Shown piece by piece: positions 43,503-52,394 of a DNA stretch of 64,000 nucleotides; positions within the stretch are counted from its first letter, which is position 1, and the number at the start of each line of letters is the position of its first letter. Source of the stretch: JAMQKA01 sp031569985. Lineage in GTDB: Bacteria; Bacteroidota; Rhodothermia; Balneolales; Balneolaceae. A model generated the notes under the pieces. The model was not told where the DNA came from. It saw only the letters and a list, made by a program, of their open reading frames with translations, and did no database searches. Location of the stretch: positions 15,596 to 79,595 of the forward strand of contig NZ_JAMQKA010000024.1 in assembly GCF_031569985.1 (NCBI RefSeq), read 5' to 3'. The position numbers and the translations under genes are program-made.

Positions 43503-46500
43503 ATGAAAATACTAAAATCTATATGTGCCATTCTGGTTGTTGCTGGCATGTTTGTGCCGGTCACTGTAGCACAGGATGGGTTTGATAATGCTCTAACCCT
43601 GAATAACTCAAATAGTTCAGGGATTTGGGCTTTAGAGGCTGAAGGTGCCGAGCTGAGGTATATCGAGACCGTCAGCGGACAGATTACAGATAACGCAGGT
43701 GAGGTTTTGCCGGGAGTGAACATATTGGTTAGTGGAACTACTATTGGTACCACATCCGATACCGAAGGAAACTGGGAGCTAAATGTACCGTCATTACAGG
43801 ATACACTTGTCTTTTCATTCGTAGGTTTTCAGACACAGGTTGTACCCATTGAAGGGCGAACAGAAATAGACGTGGCCATGGTTCCTCAAACGTACTCCGG
43901 TGAAGAACTAGTTGTTGTTGGTTATGGCACCCAAACCAGGGAAACGCTGACCGGATCTGTGAGTTCTGTTTCTGGGGGGCGTATAGAAAAAGTGCCCGTA
44001 ACGAACATGGCGAACAGTTTGACCGGCCAACTACCTGGCGTCGTTACAGTCAACCAAAGTGGTGAACCGGGGTATGATGGAGCCACAATTCGTATTCGTG
44101 GTGAGCATACGCTTAATAACAATGAACCACTTGTGGTTATTGATGGTGTTCCGGACCGATCGGGTGGATTGGATCGCCTGAACCCAAGGGATATTGAAAA
44201 TATCAGCGTATTGAAGGATGCCTCAGCAGCCATTTATGGTTCACGAGCCGCAAACGGGGTAATACTCATTACGACGAAACGGGGAAGAGTTGGGGCGCCC
44301 CAGTTCACGCTGGACCTCAACCAAGGCTTCAACCAGCCTACCCGCATACCTGAGATGGCGGATGCTGCCACCTACATGACGATGTTGAATGAGATTGACA
44401 ATTACAGGGGACTCGGCGACCGGTATTCTCAGGAACAAATCAATTGCCATAGAAACCAGGAAGATCCTTGGTTGTGTCCTGACACTGATTGGTTTGATGA
44501 GGCATTAAAACCGATCTCTTTCCAATCTCGCGCAGATATGTCGGTTTCAGGTGGTAGTGAATCGGTTAAATACTACTTGTCATTCAGCGGACTGACCGAA
44601 GATGGATACTATGAGAACAGTGCAACACGCTATAATGAATATAGCTTTCGCAGTAATATCGACGGTCAGTTATCCGACTATATTAGCCTATCATTCGATG
44701 CGCTGGGTCGTTTCGAGGATAGAAATTTCCCAACTGAGAGTGCTGGGCAAACATTCCGTATGTTAATGCGTGGCAAGCCGAATGAACACGGGTTCTGGCC
44801 CAATGGACTTCCTGCACCTGATATCGAAAACGGTACCAACCCGGTTGTCACGGGTACCGATGACACCGGTTATGACGATGATGAACGCTATTATTTCCAA
44901 AGTAATGTCAGGCTCAAGGTTGATATTCCCGGCGTAGACGGACTTGCGTTTGAAGCAACTGCTTCTTACGACAAAGACTTCCTGCAGCGCAAGCGATGGC
45001 AGACACCATGGACCCTTTATTCACTTGAGGGATTCGACACCAACGGTGACGGAGTTGCTGACGGTATGGACAGCAGTGGAGAACCGGTATTCAACTCAAG
45101 CCTCGTTCCGAACCAGGACGCAAACCTGCAGCAGTGGTCAGAAACAGGCGACGGTATTCTCCTGAACCTCGTGGGTACCTATCAGCAGGATGTTGGGGAC
45201 CACTCGTATAGCGTGTTGTTGGGTGCAGAACGCCAGGAATCCAATAATGCAGGATTCTGGGCCTTTAGAAGATTCTACCCATCCACACAGATCGACATCC
45301 TGGATGTTGGTGGTGAAGATCAGCAGGATTTGGGTGGTGGCTCAAGAGATGTTATTGATCAAAATAACAAAGAAGCCCGGCTCAATTACTTTACGAGGCT
45401 GAATTACAATTACCAGAGCAAGTACCTGTTTGAATTTGTTGGTCGGTATGATGGCTCTTACATTTTCCCGGAAGGTGAAAGATTCGGATTCTTCCCCTCA
45501 TTTTCATTGGGATGGAGACTTAGCCAGGAAGATTGGTTCCAAAACGCAACGAATAACTTTTTCGATGAGTTAAAGTTGCGTACCTCTTGGGGGCAGACAG
45601 GAAACGACCGCATTGAGGAATGGCAATTCCTGTCAACATATACGTTCGGCGGTGGTTACATCTTTAACAACTCTGTGATGCAGAGTATTTTCCCGGGACG
45701 CACGCCAAATCCGAATGTGACCTGGGAAGTAGCCAACCAGTTTGATGTGGGAATAGAGACCGCTGTTTTTGACAATCAGTTGTCAATCGAGTTCGACTAT
45801 TTCAACTATCTCAGGGAAGATATCCTTTGGTGGAGAAATGCTTCTGTTCCCCAAACAGCAGGCCTCGAACTGCCCAGGGAAAATATCGGGGAAGTTAAAA
45901 GCTGGGGTTTCGACGGTACGGTTTCTTGGCGAAAGCAGTTTGGTTCAAACTTCTTGCTTGACCTATCCCTGAATGGTGGGTATGCCACAAATGAAATACA
46001 GTACTGGGATGAACCGCCTGGAGCCCCTGAGTGGCAGCAATCAACCGGCAGAATGATGGAAGCTCCCCTTTTATACAGGGTTATAGGAGTTTTCAACGAC
46101 CAGGCTGAAGTTGAGAGTTATCCTCACTGGGATAATGCACGGCCGGGTGATCTGATTTTTGAAGATGTGAACGATGATGGCGTTATCAATTCAGACGATA
46201 GAGTCAGGGTTGAACGAACCGATGTTCCAAAATGGAATGGAGGCTTGAACATCAGTGGGCAGTATAAGGCCTTCGATTTCACCATGTTAATCCAGGGTGC
46301 CGCAGGTGCATCCCAATGGATACAAACGCAATCTGGTGATTTCGGTAACTACTTCCAGGAGTTCGCAGAGAATCGGTGGACACCGGACAACCCGGATGCT
46401 TCAGGACCGAGAGCATTCCAACGCGAAGAAGAGTATTGGATTTCGCAACAAAATACTTACTTCTACCTGAATACGGATTACGTGAGGCTCAAAAACCTGG

Positions 46501-46688
46501 AAATCGGCTATAACGCACCGTCATCTTTCACCAGCCAGATAGGGCTTGACAGGTTACGAATTTATGCGAATGGATTTAATCTCCTCACCTTCAGTGATTT
46601 CTGGATGGACCCGGAAGCTCGTGAGGCTTCAGGTTCCTATTATCCACAGAAGAGGGTGATTAATCTCGGCTTGTCCTTATCATTTTAG
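43503..46688 (+). CDS. SusC/RagA-type TonB-dependent transporter lacking the STN domain
   Basis: 1,061 residues. The signal peptide (1-24, ends T-V-A-Q) and first residues align with the SusC at 57400. The roughly 75-residue STN segment of that paralogue is replaced by a short unrelated linker (A-L-T-L-N-N-S-N-S-S and onward) before E-T-V-S-G-Q-I-T-D of the carboxypeptidase-regulatory-like domain. The length difference between the paralogues is exactly 75. Plug motif V-V-V-G-Y-G-T-Q and V-L-K-D-A-S-A-A-I-Y-G are intact, as is the barrel to the final L-G-L-S-L-S-F, so transport should be retained but sigma-factor signalling should not. It has the same ACAGGGA-NN-ATG leader as 57400, showing a shared origin. 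Confidence 0.94.
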   Translation: MKILKSICAILVVAGMFVPVTVAQDGFDNALTLNNSNSSGIWALEAEGAELRYIETVSGQITDNAGEVLPGVNILVSGTTIGTTSDTEGNWELNVPSLQDTLVFSFVGFQTQVVPIEGRTEIDVAMVPQTYSGEELVVVGYGTQTRETLTGSVSSVSGGRIEKVPVTNMANSLTGQLPGVVTVNQSGEPGYDGATIRIRGEHTLNNNEPLVVIDGVPDRSGGLDRLNPRDIENISVLKDASAAIYGSRAANGVILITTKRGRVGAPQFTLDLNQGFNQPTRIPEMADAATYMTMLNEIDNYRGLGDRYSQEQINCHRNQEDPWLCPDTDWFDEALKPISFQSRADMSVSGGSESVKYYLSFSGLTEDGYYENSATRYNEYSFRSNIDGQLSDYISLSFDALGRFEDRNFPTESAGQTFRMLMRGKPNEHGFWPNGLPAPDIENGTNPVVTGTDDTGYDDDERYYFQSNVRLKVDIPGVDGLAFEATASYDKDFLQRKRWQTPWTLYSLEGFDTNGDGVADGMDSSGEPVFNSSLVPNQDANLQQWSETGDGILLNLVGTYQQDVGDHSYSVLLGAERQESNNAGFWAFRRFYPSTQIDILDVGGEDQQDLGGGSRDVIDQNNKEARLNYFTRLNYNYQSKYLFEFVGRYDGSYIFPEGERFGFFPSFSLGWRLSQEDWFQNATNNFFDELKLRTSWGQTGNDRIEEWQFLSTYTFGGGYIFNNSVMQSIFPGRTPNPNVTWEVANQFDVGIETAVFDNQLSIEFDYFNYLREDILWWRNASVPQTAGLELPRENIGEVKSWGFDGTVSWRKQFGSNFLLDLSLNGGYATNEIQYWDEPPGAPEWQQSTGRMMEAPLLYRVIGVFNDQAEVESYPHWDNARPGDLIFEDVNDDGVINSDDRVRVERTDVPKWNGGLNISGQYKAFDFTMLIQGAAGASQWIQTQSGDFGNYFQEFAENRWTPDNPDASGPRAFQREEEYWISQQNTYFYLNTDYVRLKNLEIGYNAPSSFTSQIGLDRLRIYANGFNLLTFSDFWMDPEAREASGSYYPQKRVINLGLSLSF

Positions 46689-46699
46689 AGGCTGGCCAG

Positions 46700-46745
46700 T
46701 ATCCACCCAGATCTTTAGAAGGCCTGGGTGGATATAAGTTTTTTT
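46700..46745 (+). terminator. Terminator-like hairpin between susC and susD
   Basis: TATCCACCCA (46700-46709) pairs perfectly with TGGGTGGATA (46725-46734) over a 15-base loop, and a run of seven T follows after four more bases. It lies in the susC-susD gap, where the other pairs have only 11-29 bases and no hairpin. Confidence 0.65.
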
Positions 46746-46771
46746 AACTATTGAAGCTAAATGGAAATAAG

Positions 46772-48553
46772 ATGAAGAAATTAAAAACAATGAAAAATCT
46801 AAAATATAAGATTCTGGGAATCCTGTGCGTCCTGTTTCTTTTCGGGTCATGCAGTGAGGATATCTTGAACGTCAGTCCAACGGATCAAATGTCCGATGAG
46901 ACCGTCTGGCAGGATCCCGCACTAATTGATCTATATCTTGCCGATATCTACCGCAGGATGCACCACGGGATTGACGAAGTGAAGCTATCGTCCCTGACAG
47001 ACGACACGCATTTCATTCACGGTTACGGCACAATCGAGATCGTACAGGGGATTGCAAGTCCAAGTAATGTGGGGGCTTGGGGCCGCGGTGATCTCAGGCA
47101 TTTCAGATGGGATCATCTGTATAGTGCAATCCGTCAAACCAACATTGTGTTGGCGAATATTGACGATGCCAATGTAACTGAGGAGTTTAGGAATAATGTG
47201 AAGGGGGAGACGCATTTCCTGCGTGCTTACTTCTATCACAACCTCGTCCGCAACTACGGCGGGATTCCTATCATTACGCAGGTTTACAACCTGGATGACG
47301 ACTTGCTGGTTCCGCGCAACAGCTTTGAAGAAAGCGTCAATTTTGTTGTTGAAGAGGCTGATCGAGCCGCGGCACTGTTACCGGTGGAAGCACGAGATCT
47401 GGGACGCGCAACAAAAGGCGCAGCATTAACACTTAAAGCTAGAATCCTTATCCATGCTGCAAGTGATTTGTACGCAGATCCCATCGGGTCAACTCCTGAA
47501 GTAACAGGGTATACATCCGGAAGCCAGGAGGCTCGTTACCAGGCTGCAAAAGACGCTGCCCAAGCTGTGATGGACATGGGAGTTTACAGTCTTTTTGAAC
47601 GGGTGCAAGGTGATCCGGCAACAAATTACGAACAGCTCTTTATCGTAAATGAAGACCATGAAGAGACGATTATGGCCCGTTTCTTCCTGGGTAGCCGCGA
47701 CTGGCAGGACCGTTTCCTACCCCACCAGTTCAACGGCCCAAACGGCTATCGCGGATGGGCGGGGAACACGCCATTGCAGTCGCTCGTAGATGCCTACGAG
47801 ATGGCCGATGGAACCCAGTTTGACTGGAACAATCAGGCCCATGCGTCTGATCCTTTTGCCAACCGGGATCCACGGTTTTATGCTTCTATCCTCTATGACG
47901 GGGCACCATGGGTAACGCCGCCATCATTCAGGGAGCCTTACGATGTAGATGGTCATATTCAAACCTTTGAGCGTGTGACACTTCCCGATAATTCCCAGGT
48001 AGTTGGGGTTGATACCCGGAACGGCCCTATTGAGGACTGGAACGGTAGCTATTCCCGATATTATTTGAGGAAGTTTATCGATCCGACCCTGCCACCCCAG
48101 GAGAGAGCGGAAACCCCTTGGATTTACATGCGGTATGCCGAGGTCATTCTTAATTATGCAGAAGCATGTATCGGGCTCGGTGAGGAGCAAAATGCCCGTG
48201 ATGCAATGAATATGATCAGGGCCCGGGCAGGAATGCCGGATATCACCGACAGTGGACAAGCATTGATCGACCGATATCAAAACGAGCGACGTGTTGAACT
48301 GTTTGGTGAGGAGCATCGGCTGTTTGACATCCGTAGATGGAAAACCGCTCCCACAAAGTACGAAGATGCCCGTGGAATCTTGATTACCGCTGAGGCTACT
48401 GATGCAAGGGACAGGTCCACCTACTCCAACTACACCTTTGATCCGACGTTGCATATTCAGGACAGGGCCTGGGATGACAGCCACTATTTTGCCCCGATAC
48501 CGTTCGATGAAATCAATCGTAACGACCAGCTGGTGCAGAATCCGGGGTATTAA
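46772..48553 (+). CDS. SusD/RagB-family outer-membrane lipoprotein
   Basis: 593 residues from ATG 46772 (M-K-K-L-K-T-M); the TTG at 46751 overlaps the terminator-like region, and an ATG at 46790 is also possible. The signal ends in L-F-G-S-C. SusD marks: E-T-H-F-L-R-A-Y-F-Y-H-N-L-V, Y-M-R-Y-A-E-V-I-L-N-Y-A-E-A, and F-A-P-I-P with the tail N-D-Q-L-V-Q-N-P-G-Y. It is strongly similar to the SusD at 60830 (shared W-A-G-N-T-P, F-D-W-N-N and F-A/Y-A-N-R-D-P-R-F blocks), so the two loci probably handle related ligands. Confidence 0.93.
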   Translation: MKKLKTMKNLKYKILGILCVLFLFGSCSEDILNVSPTDQMSDETVWQDPALIDLYLADIYRRMHHGIDEVKLSSLTDDTHFIHGYGTIEIVQGIASPSNVGAWGRGDLRHFRWDHLYSAIRQTNIVLANIDDANVTEEFRNNVKGETHFLRAYFYHNLVRNYGGIPIITQVYNLDDDLLVPRNSFEESVNFVVEEADRAAALLPVEARDLGRATKGAALTLKARILIHAASDLYADPIGSTPEVTGYTSGSQEARYQAAKDAAQAVMDMGVYSLFERVQGDPATNYEQLFIVNEDHEETIMARFFLGSRDWQDRFLPHQFNGPNGYRGWAGNTPLQSLVDAYEMADGTQFDWNNQAHASDPFANRDPRFYASILYDGAPWVTPPSFREPYDVDGHIQTFERVTLPDNSQVVGVDTRNGPIEDWNGSYSRYYLRKFIDPTLPPQERAETPWIYMRYAEVILNYAEACIGLGEEQNARDAMNMIRARAGMPDITDSGQALIDRYQNERRVELFGEEHRLFDIRRWKTAPTKYEDARGILITAEATDARDRSTYSNYTFDPTLHIQDRAWDDSHYFAPIPFDEINRNDQLVQNPGY

Positions 48554-48668
48554 ATCTTAATAAAAATGAGTGCATTGATGAGCAATGTAAATATGATTAG
48601 ATGCTTCAATTCCTGTTGAAGGATTTGGTAATTGCCCAGCGAACGGCACTCATAAATAACTTATCTCA

Positions 48669-48706
48669 GAAGCAGGTCCAGTAGCCTTTGGACCTGCTTC
48701 GTTTTT
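48669..48706 (+). terminator. Intrinsic terminator after susD
   Basis: GAAGCAGGTCCA (48669-48680) pairs perfectly with TGGACCTGCTTC (48689-48700) over an 8-base loop and is followed by G and five T. Confidence 0.9.
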
Positions 48707-48787
48707 ATTATAAAACCGGTGAATGCCAGGGAGTAATAGAGACCAGGAACAGGTGATCAATTGCAATAACTGGCCATTCCGGAAGAA

Positions 48788-51085
48788 GTGGTGACGAAGA
48801 TGTATTCCGGTTTCAATTTTTACAGAACCGCCTTTCTACTGCTGACCACTGCTTTTATCAGCATTATGGCCATAAATTTGGGAATAGCACAAACTTCTCT
48901 TGTCCAGGGAATAGTGACAGACAGTGCTTCTGCACGACCGCTGGAAGGTGCTAACGCAGCTCTGCAGATTTTACCAGTGGAAGAGGAAGGGCGTATTCGC
49001 GGAATAGCAACAGACGACAATGGTTTCTACCAGATTACGGGTATATCGGCCGGTACTTACCTGTTTCAAATTAGTTTTGTCGGTTACCTAACCTTCAAAG
49101 ATACGCTCATCGTAGAAGAAGGGGAAATTCGTACTGTCAGCGTAGCTCTAAAACCTGATGAGGAACAGCTCGATGAAGTTGTGGTATCTCCCACCAGGGG
49201 AGCTGCCCGACTCGAAGCCGGTAGACAAGAGATATCGTCGGTGGAAATTCAAAGAGTTCCTTCGCCCTCTGGGTCGGGAGATCTTGCTAGCTACTTACAG
49301 GCAATGCCCGGGGTTGTTGCCTTGGGAGATCGGGGAGGACAGTTCTACATTCGGGGCGGGACGCCAACAGAAAATATGGTTTTGATAGACGGCACATTAA
49401 TCTTTCAACCGTTTCATATACTGGGTTTTTTTTCAGTATTCCCGTCAGACTTGGTTAGTGAAGTGGATTTTTATGCCGGTGGATTTGGCCCAAGATACAG
49501 TGGGCGCATTTCCTCGGTTCTGGATGTGAAAATGCGTGACGGAAACCGATACCAGCCCTCAGGTAATGCTACCGTAAGCCCATTCGTGGGGGAGCTGTTG
49601 GTTGAAGGACCTTTAAAACAGGGAAAGTCCTCCTTTATCGCCTCAGCTCGAAGATCATTGATAGAATTTACAAGTCCATGGTTCCTCGAGCAAAAACAAC
49701 CTGTTGAGTTTGAAAGCCAGTATCTGAAGTTAAGTCATTTTGGAGTAAATGATACTCGCTGTTCTGGAATGGCTCTTCGAACCTTTGACCGTGGACAGCT
49801 TGACTTTGAACAGGAAGAGGTGACAGAATGGAAAAATTTCCTGCTTGGCGGTCGCTGTGTAGTACTTCCCAACGACACAGATTTATTGTTTGATTTGAAT
49901 ACGGGATTCTCTCACGTGTCGAACGCTGTGGGTAGCATTAATGATCCAGAAAGGTTTTCCTGGATTACACGGTTTAATCTTGACGCTAATATTACGAGAT
50001 ACATTCGGCAAACAAGATTAAATTACGGGTTATTTGTACACATAAAGACCCTGAAGTACGATTTTAAGGATCAGTTCCAGATTCCACAACAAGCAAGCGA
50101 TCATCTTTTGAATGGCGGAGTATATATGGAGGCTACCATTCCGTTAGGCGAGCAGGTTCATTTTTACCCAGGATCCGTATTTACCCTGTATCGTGAGAAT
50201 TACAGGACAGGACTGGAGCCGCGTTTCAGGGTTTCCTGGCATCCCCCTGCGCTTGAAGATGCACAACTAAATTTGGCCCTCGGCAGGTATACCCAATCAC
50301 TGGTAGGGCTAAGCGACACACGAGACGCGAGTTCCGTATTTACTGCCTGGATGGCTGCCCCGATTGGAAAGGCGAAAAAGGAGTCAATTCATGCGTTATT
50401 GGGTTGGAGTCAGTCGCTGGGCAGCGGATTCCAAATATCTTTTGAAGGATACCATAAATGGCTTCGGAATATCCCCGTTGCGGTGTGGAGTACGTTGGCA
50501 GAATTTACGACTGATCTCGCATTAGCTGATGGTCGCGTATATGGCAGTGATATCCGCCTGGAATATAACCGGCGCACATTTTATAGTTTTCTCGGTTATG
50601 GGTATTCCTGGACTCAATATGAGGCAGCACAAGATCACTTTAATGTTTGGTTTGGAGAGCCGGTACAAAGATACCATCCGTCACACGACCGTCGCCATAA
50701 CGTAAATGGTTTGGTGAGTGTGAATTTTGGCGATTATACCGCCTCCCTTCGCTGGGAGTTTGGAACCGGAGTGCCCTTCACCCGCCCAATCGGTTTTGAT
50801 GAAATCTTTTTTTATAACGAGCGGCTTCCTGATTTACAGCGTGTATTTGGTACCTCTCGGGTAATACTGGAAAAACCTTACCAAGGGCGAACGCCCTCAT
50901 ACCATCGCCTGGACATTTCTCTTGAACGTATTTTCAGGTTCAATTCAGCAGACTTGACTCTTCAAATCGGGGCAATCAACCTGTACGATCACAACAACCT
51001 TTTTTACTATGATGTGTATACTCATCGAAGGATTGATCAGTTGCCGCTGGCACCCTATTTGTCTGTAAAGTTAGGATACAATTGA
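48788..51085 (+). CDS. TonB-dependent receptor (DUF4249-associated type)
   Basis: About 765 residues. The start is uncertain: GTG at 48788 or 48791 (GGAAG sits just before) or ATG 48800 all give the same signal peptide ending G-I-A-Q. A carboxypeptidase-regulatory-like domain is at about 37-125 (G-I-V-T-D-S-A-S-A-R-P, then S-F-V-G-Y), a plug begins near 133 (L-D-E-V-V-V-S-P-T-R) and contains F-Y-I-R-G-G-T-P-T-E-N-M-V-L-I-D-G-T, and a beta-barrel ends in Y-L-S-V-K-L-G-Y-N. It is shorter than SusC proteins and lacks their V-L-K-D-A-S signature. Its stop overlaps the start of a DUF4249 lipoprotein, the usual partner of this receptor type. Confidence 0.9.
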   Translation: MVTKMYSGFNFYRTAFLLLTTAFISIMAINLGIAQTSLVQGIVTDSASARPLEGANAALQILPVEEEGRIRGIATDDNGFYQITGISAGTYLFQISFVGYLTFKDTLIVEEGEIRTVSVALKPDEEQLDEVVVSPTRGAARLEAGRQEISSVEIQRVPSPSGSGDLASYLQAMPGVVALGDRGGQFYIRGGTPTENMVLIDGTLIFQPFHILGFFSVFPSDLVSEVDFYAGGFGPRYSGRISSVLDVKMRDGNRYQPSGNATVSPFVGELLVEGPLKQGKSSFIASARRSLIEFTSPWFLEQKQPVEFESQYLKLSHFGVNDTRCSGMALRTFDRGQLDFEQEEVTEWKNFLLGGRCVVLPNDTDLLFDLNTGFSHVSNAVGSINDPERFSWITRFNLDANITRYIRQTRLNYGLFVHIKTLKYDFKDQFQIPQQASDHLLNGGVYMEATIPLGEQVHFYPGSVFTLYRENYRTGLEPRFRVSWHPPALEDAQLNLALGRYTQSLVGLSDTRDASSVFTAWMAAPIGKAKKESIHALLGWSQSLGSGFQISFEGYHKWLRNIPVAVWSTLAEFTTDLALADGRVYGSDIRLEYNRRTFYSFLGYGYSWTQYEAAQDHFNVWFGEPVQRYHPSHDRRHNVNGLVSVNFGDYTASLRWEFGTGVPFTRPIGFDEIFFYNERLPDLQRVFGTSRVILEKPYQGRTPSYHRLDISLERIFRFNSADLTLQIGAINLYDHNNLFYYDVYTHRRIDQLPLAPYLSVKLGYN

Positions 51086-51966
51086 TGAACGTTCCCAGAT
51101 TATATGGTTATAAAAAGTTGGTTCCTTCACATAATTTCTACCTGCTATTCTGCTGTTGGGTAGCTCTTATCATAACAGCCTGTGAACAACCTTTTGAACC
51201 GGTTCAGGAAAATGTACGGCATTTTTTCTCCATAAACGGCTATCTTGATGCTTCCGTCGATACACAATGGATTCGAGTTATGCCTGTAAGAGAAACTCTT
51301 GATCTTGACGCCAACCTAACAGCTCCCGCGGTCACGCTTGAACATATACAAAGTGGCGAAATGGTGACTATGAATGATTCAGTTTTTAATTATGCAGGAG
51401 ATAGATACGCATATATTTATTGGACCACCATGGATATCCTTCCGGAACAAACATACCGGATTACAGCTACTGGTGACGACGGTCATAGTAGCGAGGCACA
51501 AGCCACTCTTCCACATGATTTTCCCGTTCCCCAATTTCGCGAGCCTGAGTTTGGGGCTGACATACTGATAATCCGAGAAGTAGAAAAATTGGCCGATGTG
51601 CAGGTAGTTTATACTATCCAACGTGATGGAACTGCTGAAGAGTTTAAAGCTGCTTTTCCATATTTGGAGTTCAGTATTTTTATCCCACAGGCCACCTATC
51701 GTGTTCCCATAAACCCGGAATTTGGTCGTTCACAAATCAGGGAGATGTATTGTAATATTTCAGTAACTGAGCGGAATGTTTTTGTTGCCTCCGGTGGCCC
51801 CGAATGGGTTGACTTTCTATCTCTTGACAGGCATACGATTGCCTTGCCGGAAGGCATATCAAATATTGAAAACGGGGTAGGATATTTTGGAGGTATTATC
51901 AGTAAAACCTTCCCCTATATTGACATTGAAGGTAATACCGGGCTGTTTCAAGTACCATGTCTCTGA
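51085..51966 (+). CDS. DUF4249-family lipoprotein
   Basis: 293 residues from ATG 51085, which shares one base with the TGA of the receptor gene (TGATG), a classic translational-coupling arrangement. Lipobox I-T-A-C with C33. The N-terminal mature segment F-F-S-I-N-G-Y-L-D and the Y-R-I-T-A-T-G-D-D-G-H-S-S-E-A-Q-A-T-L-P block are typical of DUF4249. The biochemical role of the family is unknown; constant pairing with a TonB receptor suggests a surface lid or ligand-capture protein analogous to SusD. Confidence 0.88.
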   Translation: MNVPRLYGYKKLVPSHNFYLLFCCWVALIITACEQPFEPVQENVRHFFSINGYLDASVDTQWIRVMPVRETLDLDANLTAPAVTLEHIQSGEMVTMNDSVFNYAGDRYAYIYWTTMDILPEQTYRITATGDDGHSSEAQATLPHDFPVPQFREPEFGADILIIREVEKLADVQVVYTIQRDGTAEEFKAAFPYLEFSIFIPQATYRVPINPEFGRSQIREMYCNISVTERNVFVASGGPEWVDFLSLDRHTIALPEGISNIENGVGYFGGIISKTFPYIDIEGNTGLFQVPCL

Positions 51967-52394
51967 GTGGATTAGTTAGGACTTCCTCAGACCCCATTTA
52001 AGTATTTGTATTCAATGGTTCCTGGATTTTACATGCCAGCTTAGTGCAAGGTTTTCAGATCTGTAATCGAATTTCCCTGCATTTCACCAGGGTCCATGAA
52101 CAGTAGGGTACTCCCGATTTTAGCAAGAAGCTGCTAACCAAATAGGTATGTTCATTTTTTGTATGACCAAAAAAGTCACCAAAAAATCCCAGATATTCTC
52201 ATTTTCGAGCTTATTAGAGACCATCGCTTTTCTACACCGTTCGCTTTAAAATAAATTTGTTGCAGGGATTTTCTGGACTTTGAGGGGTGCCGTCGTCCGG
52301 GAATTGTGGTTATTTCAACTATAAATTCAGACTTTTGAGTAGGCCCTGGGTAAGTCAAATACTGCTATCTACAGAACATCTCGGCGTTTGATTC
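51967..52394. other. Intergenic region with a copy of the dispersed repeat
   Basis: 428 bases between convergent genes. Apart from the repeat copy at 52150-52288 and a weak 60-codon minus-strand frame overlapping it (52176-52358), I see no supported gene. No clear terminator was found for either flanking gene. Confidence 0.4.
52150..52288. repeat. Dispersed intergenic repeat, copy B
   Basis: Matches 24074-24212 with the two conserved blocks at almost the same distance (111 versus 112 bases). It includes an exact 23-base run at 52176-52198 and an exact 19-base run (GCAGGGATTTTCTGGACTT) at 52262-52280. The middle is diverged. Both copies lie between convergent genes. Confidence 0.6.
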
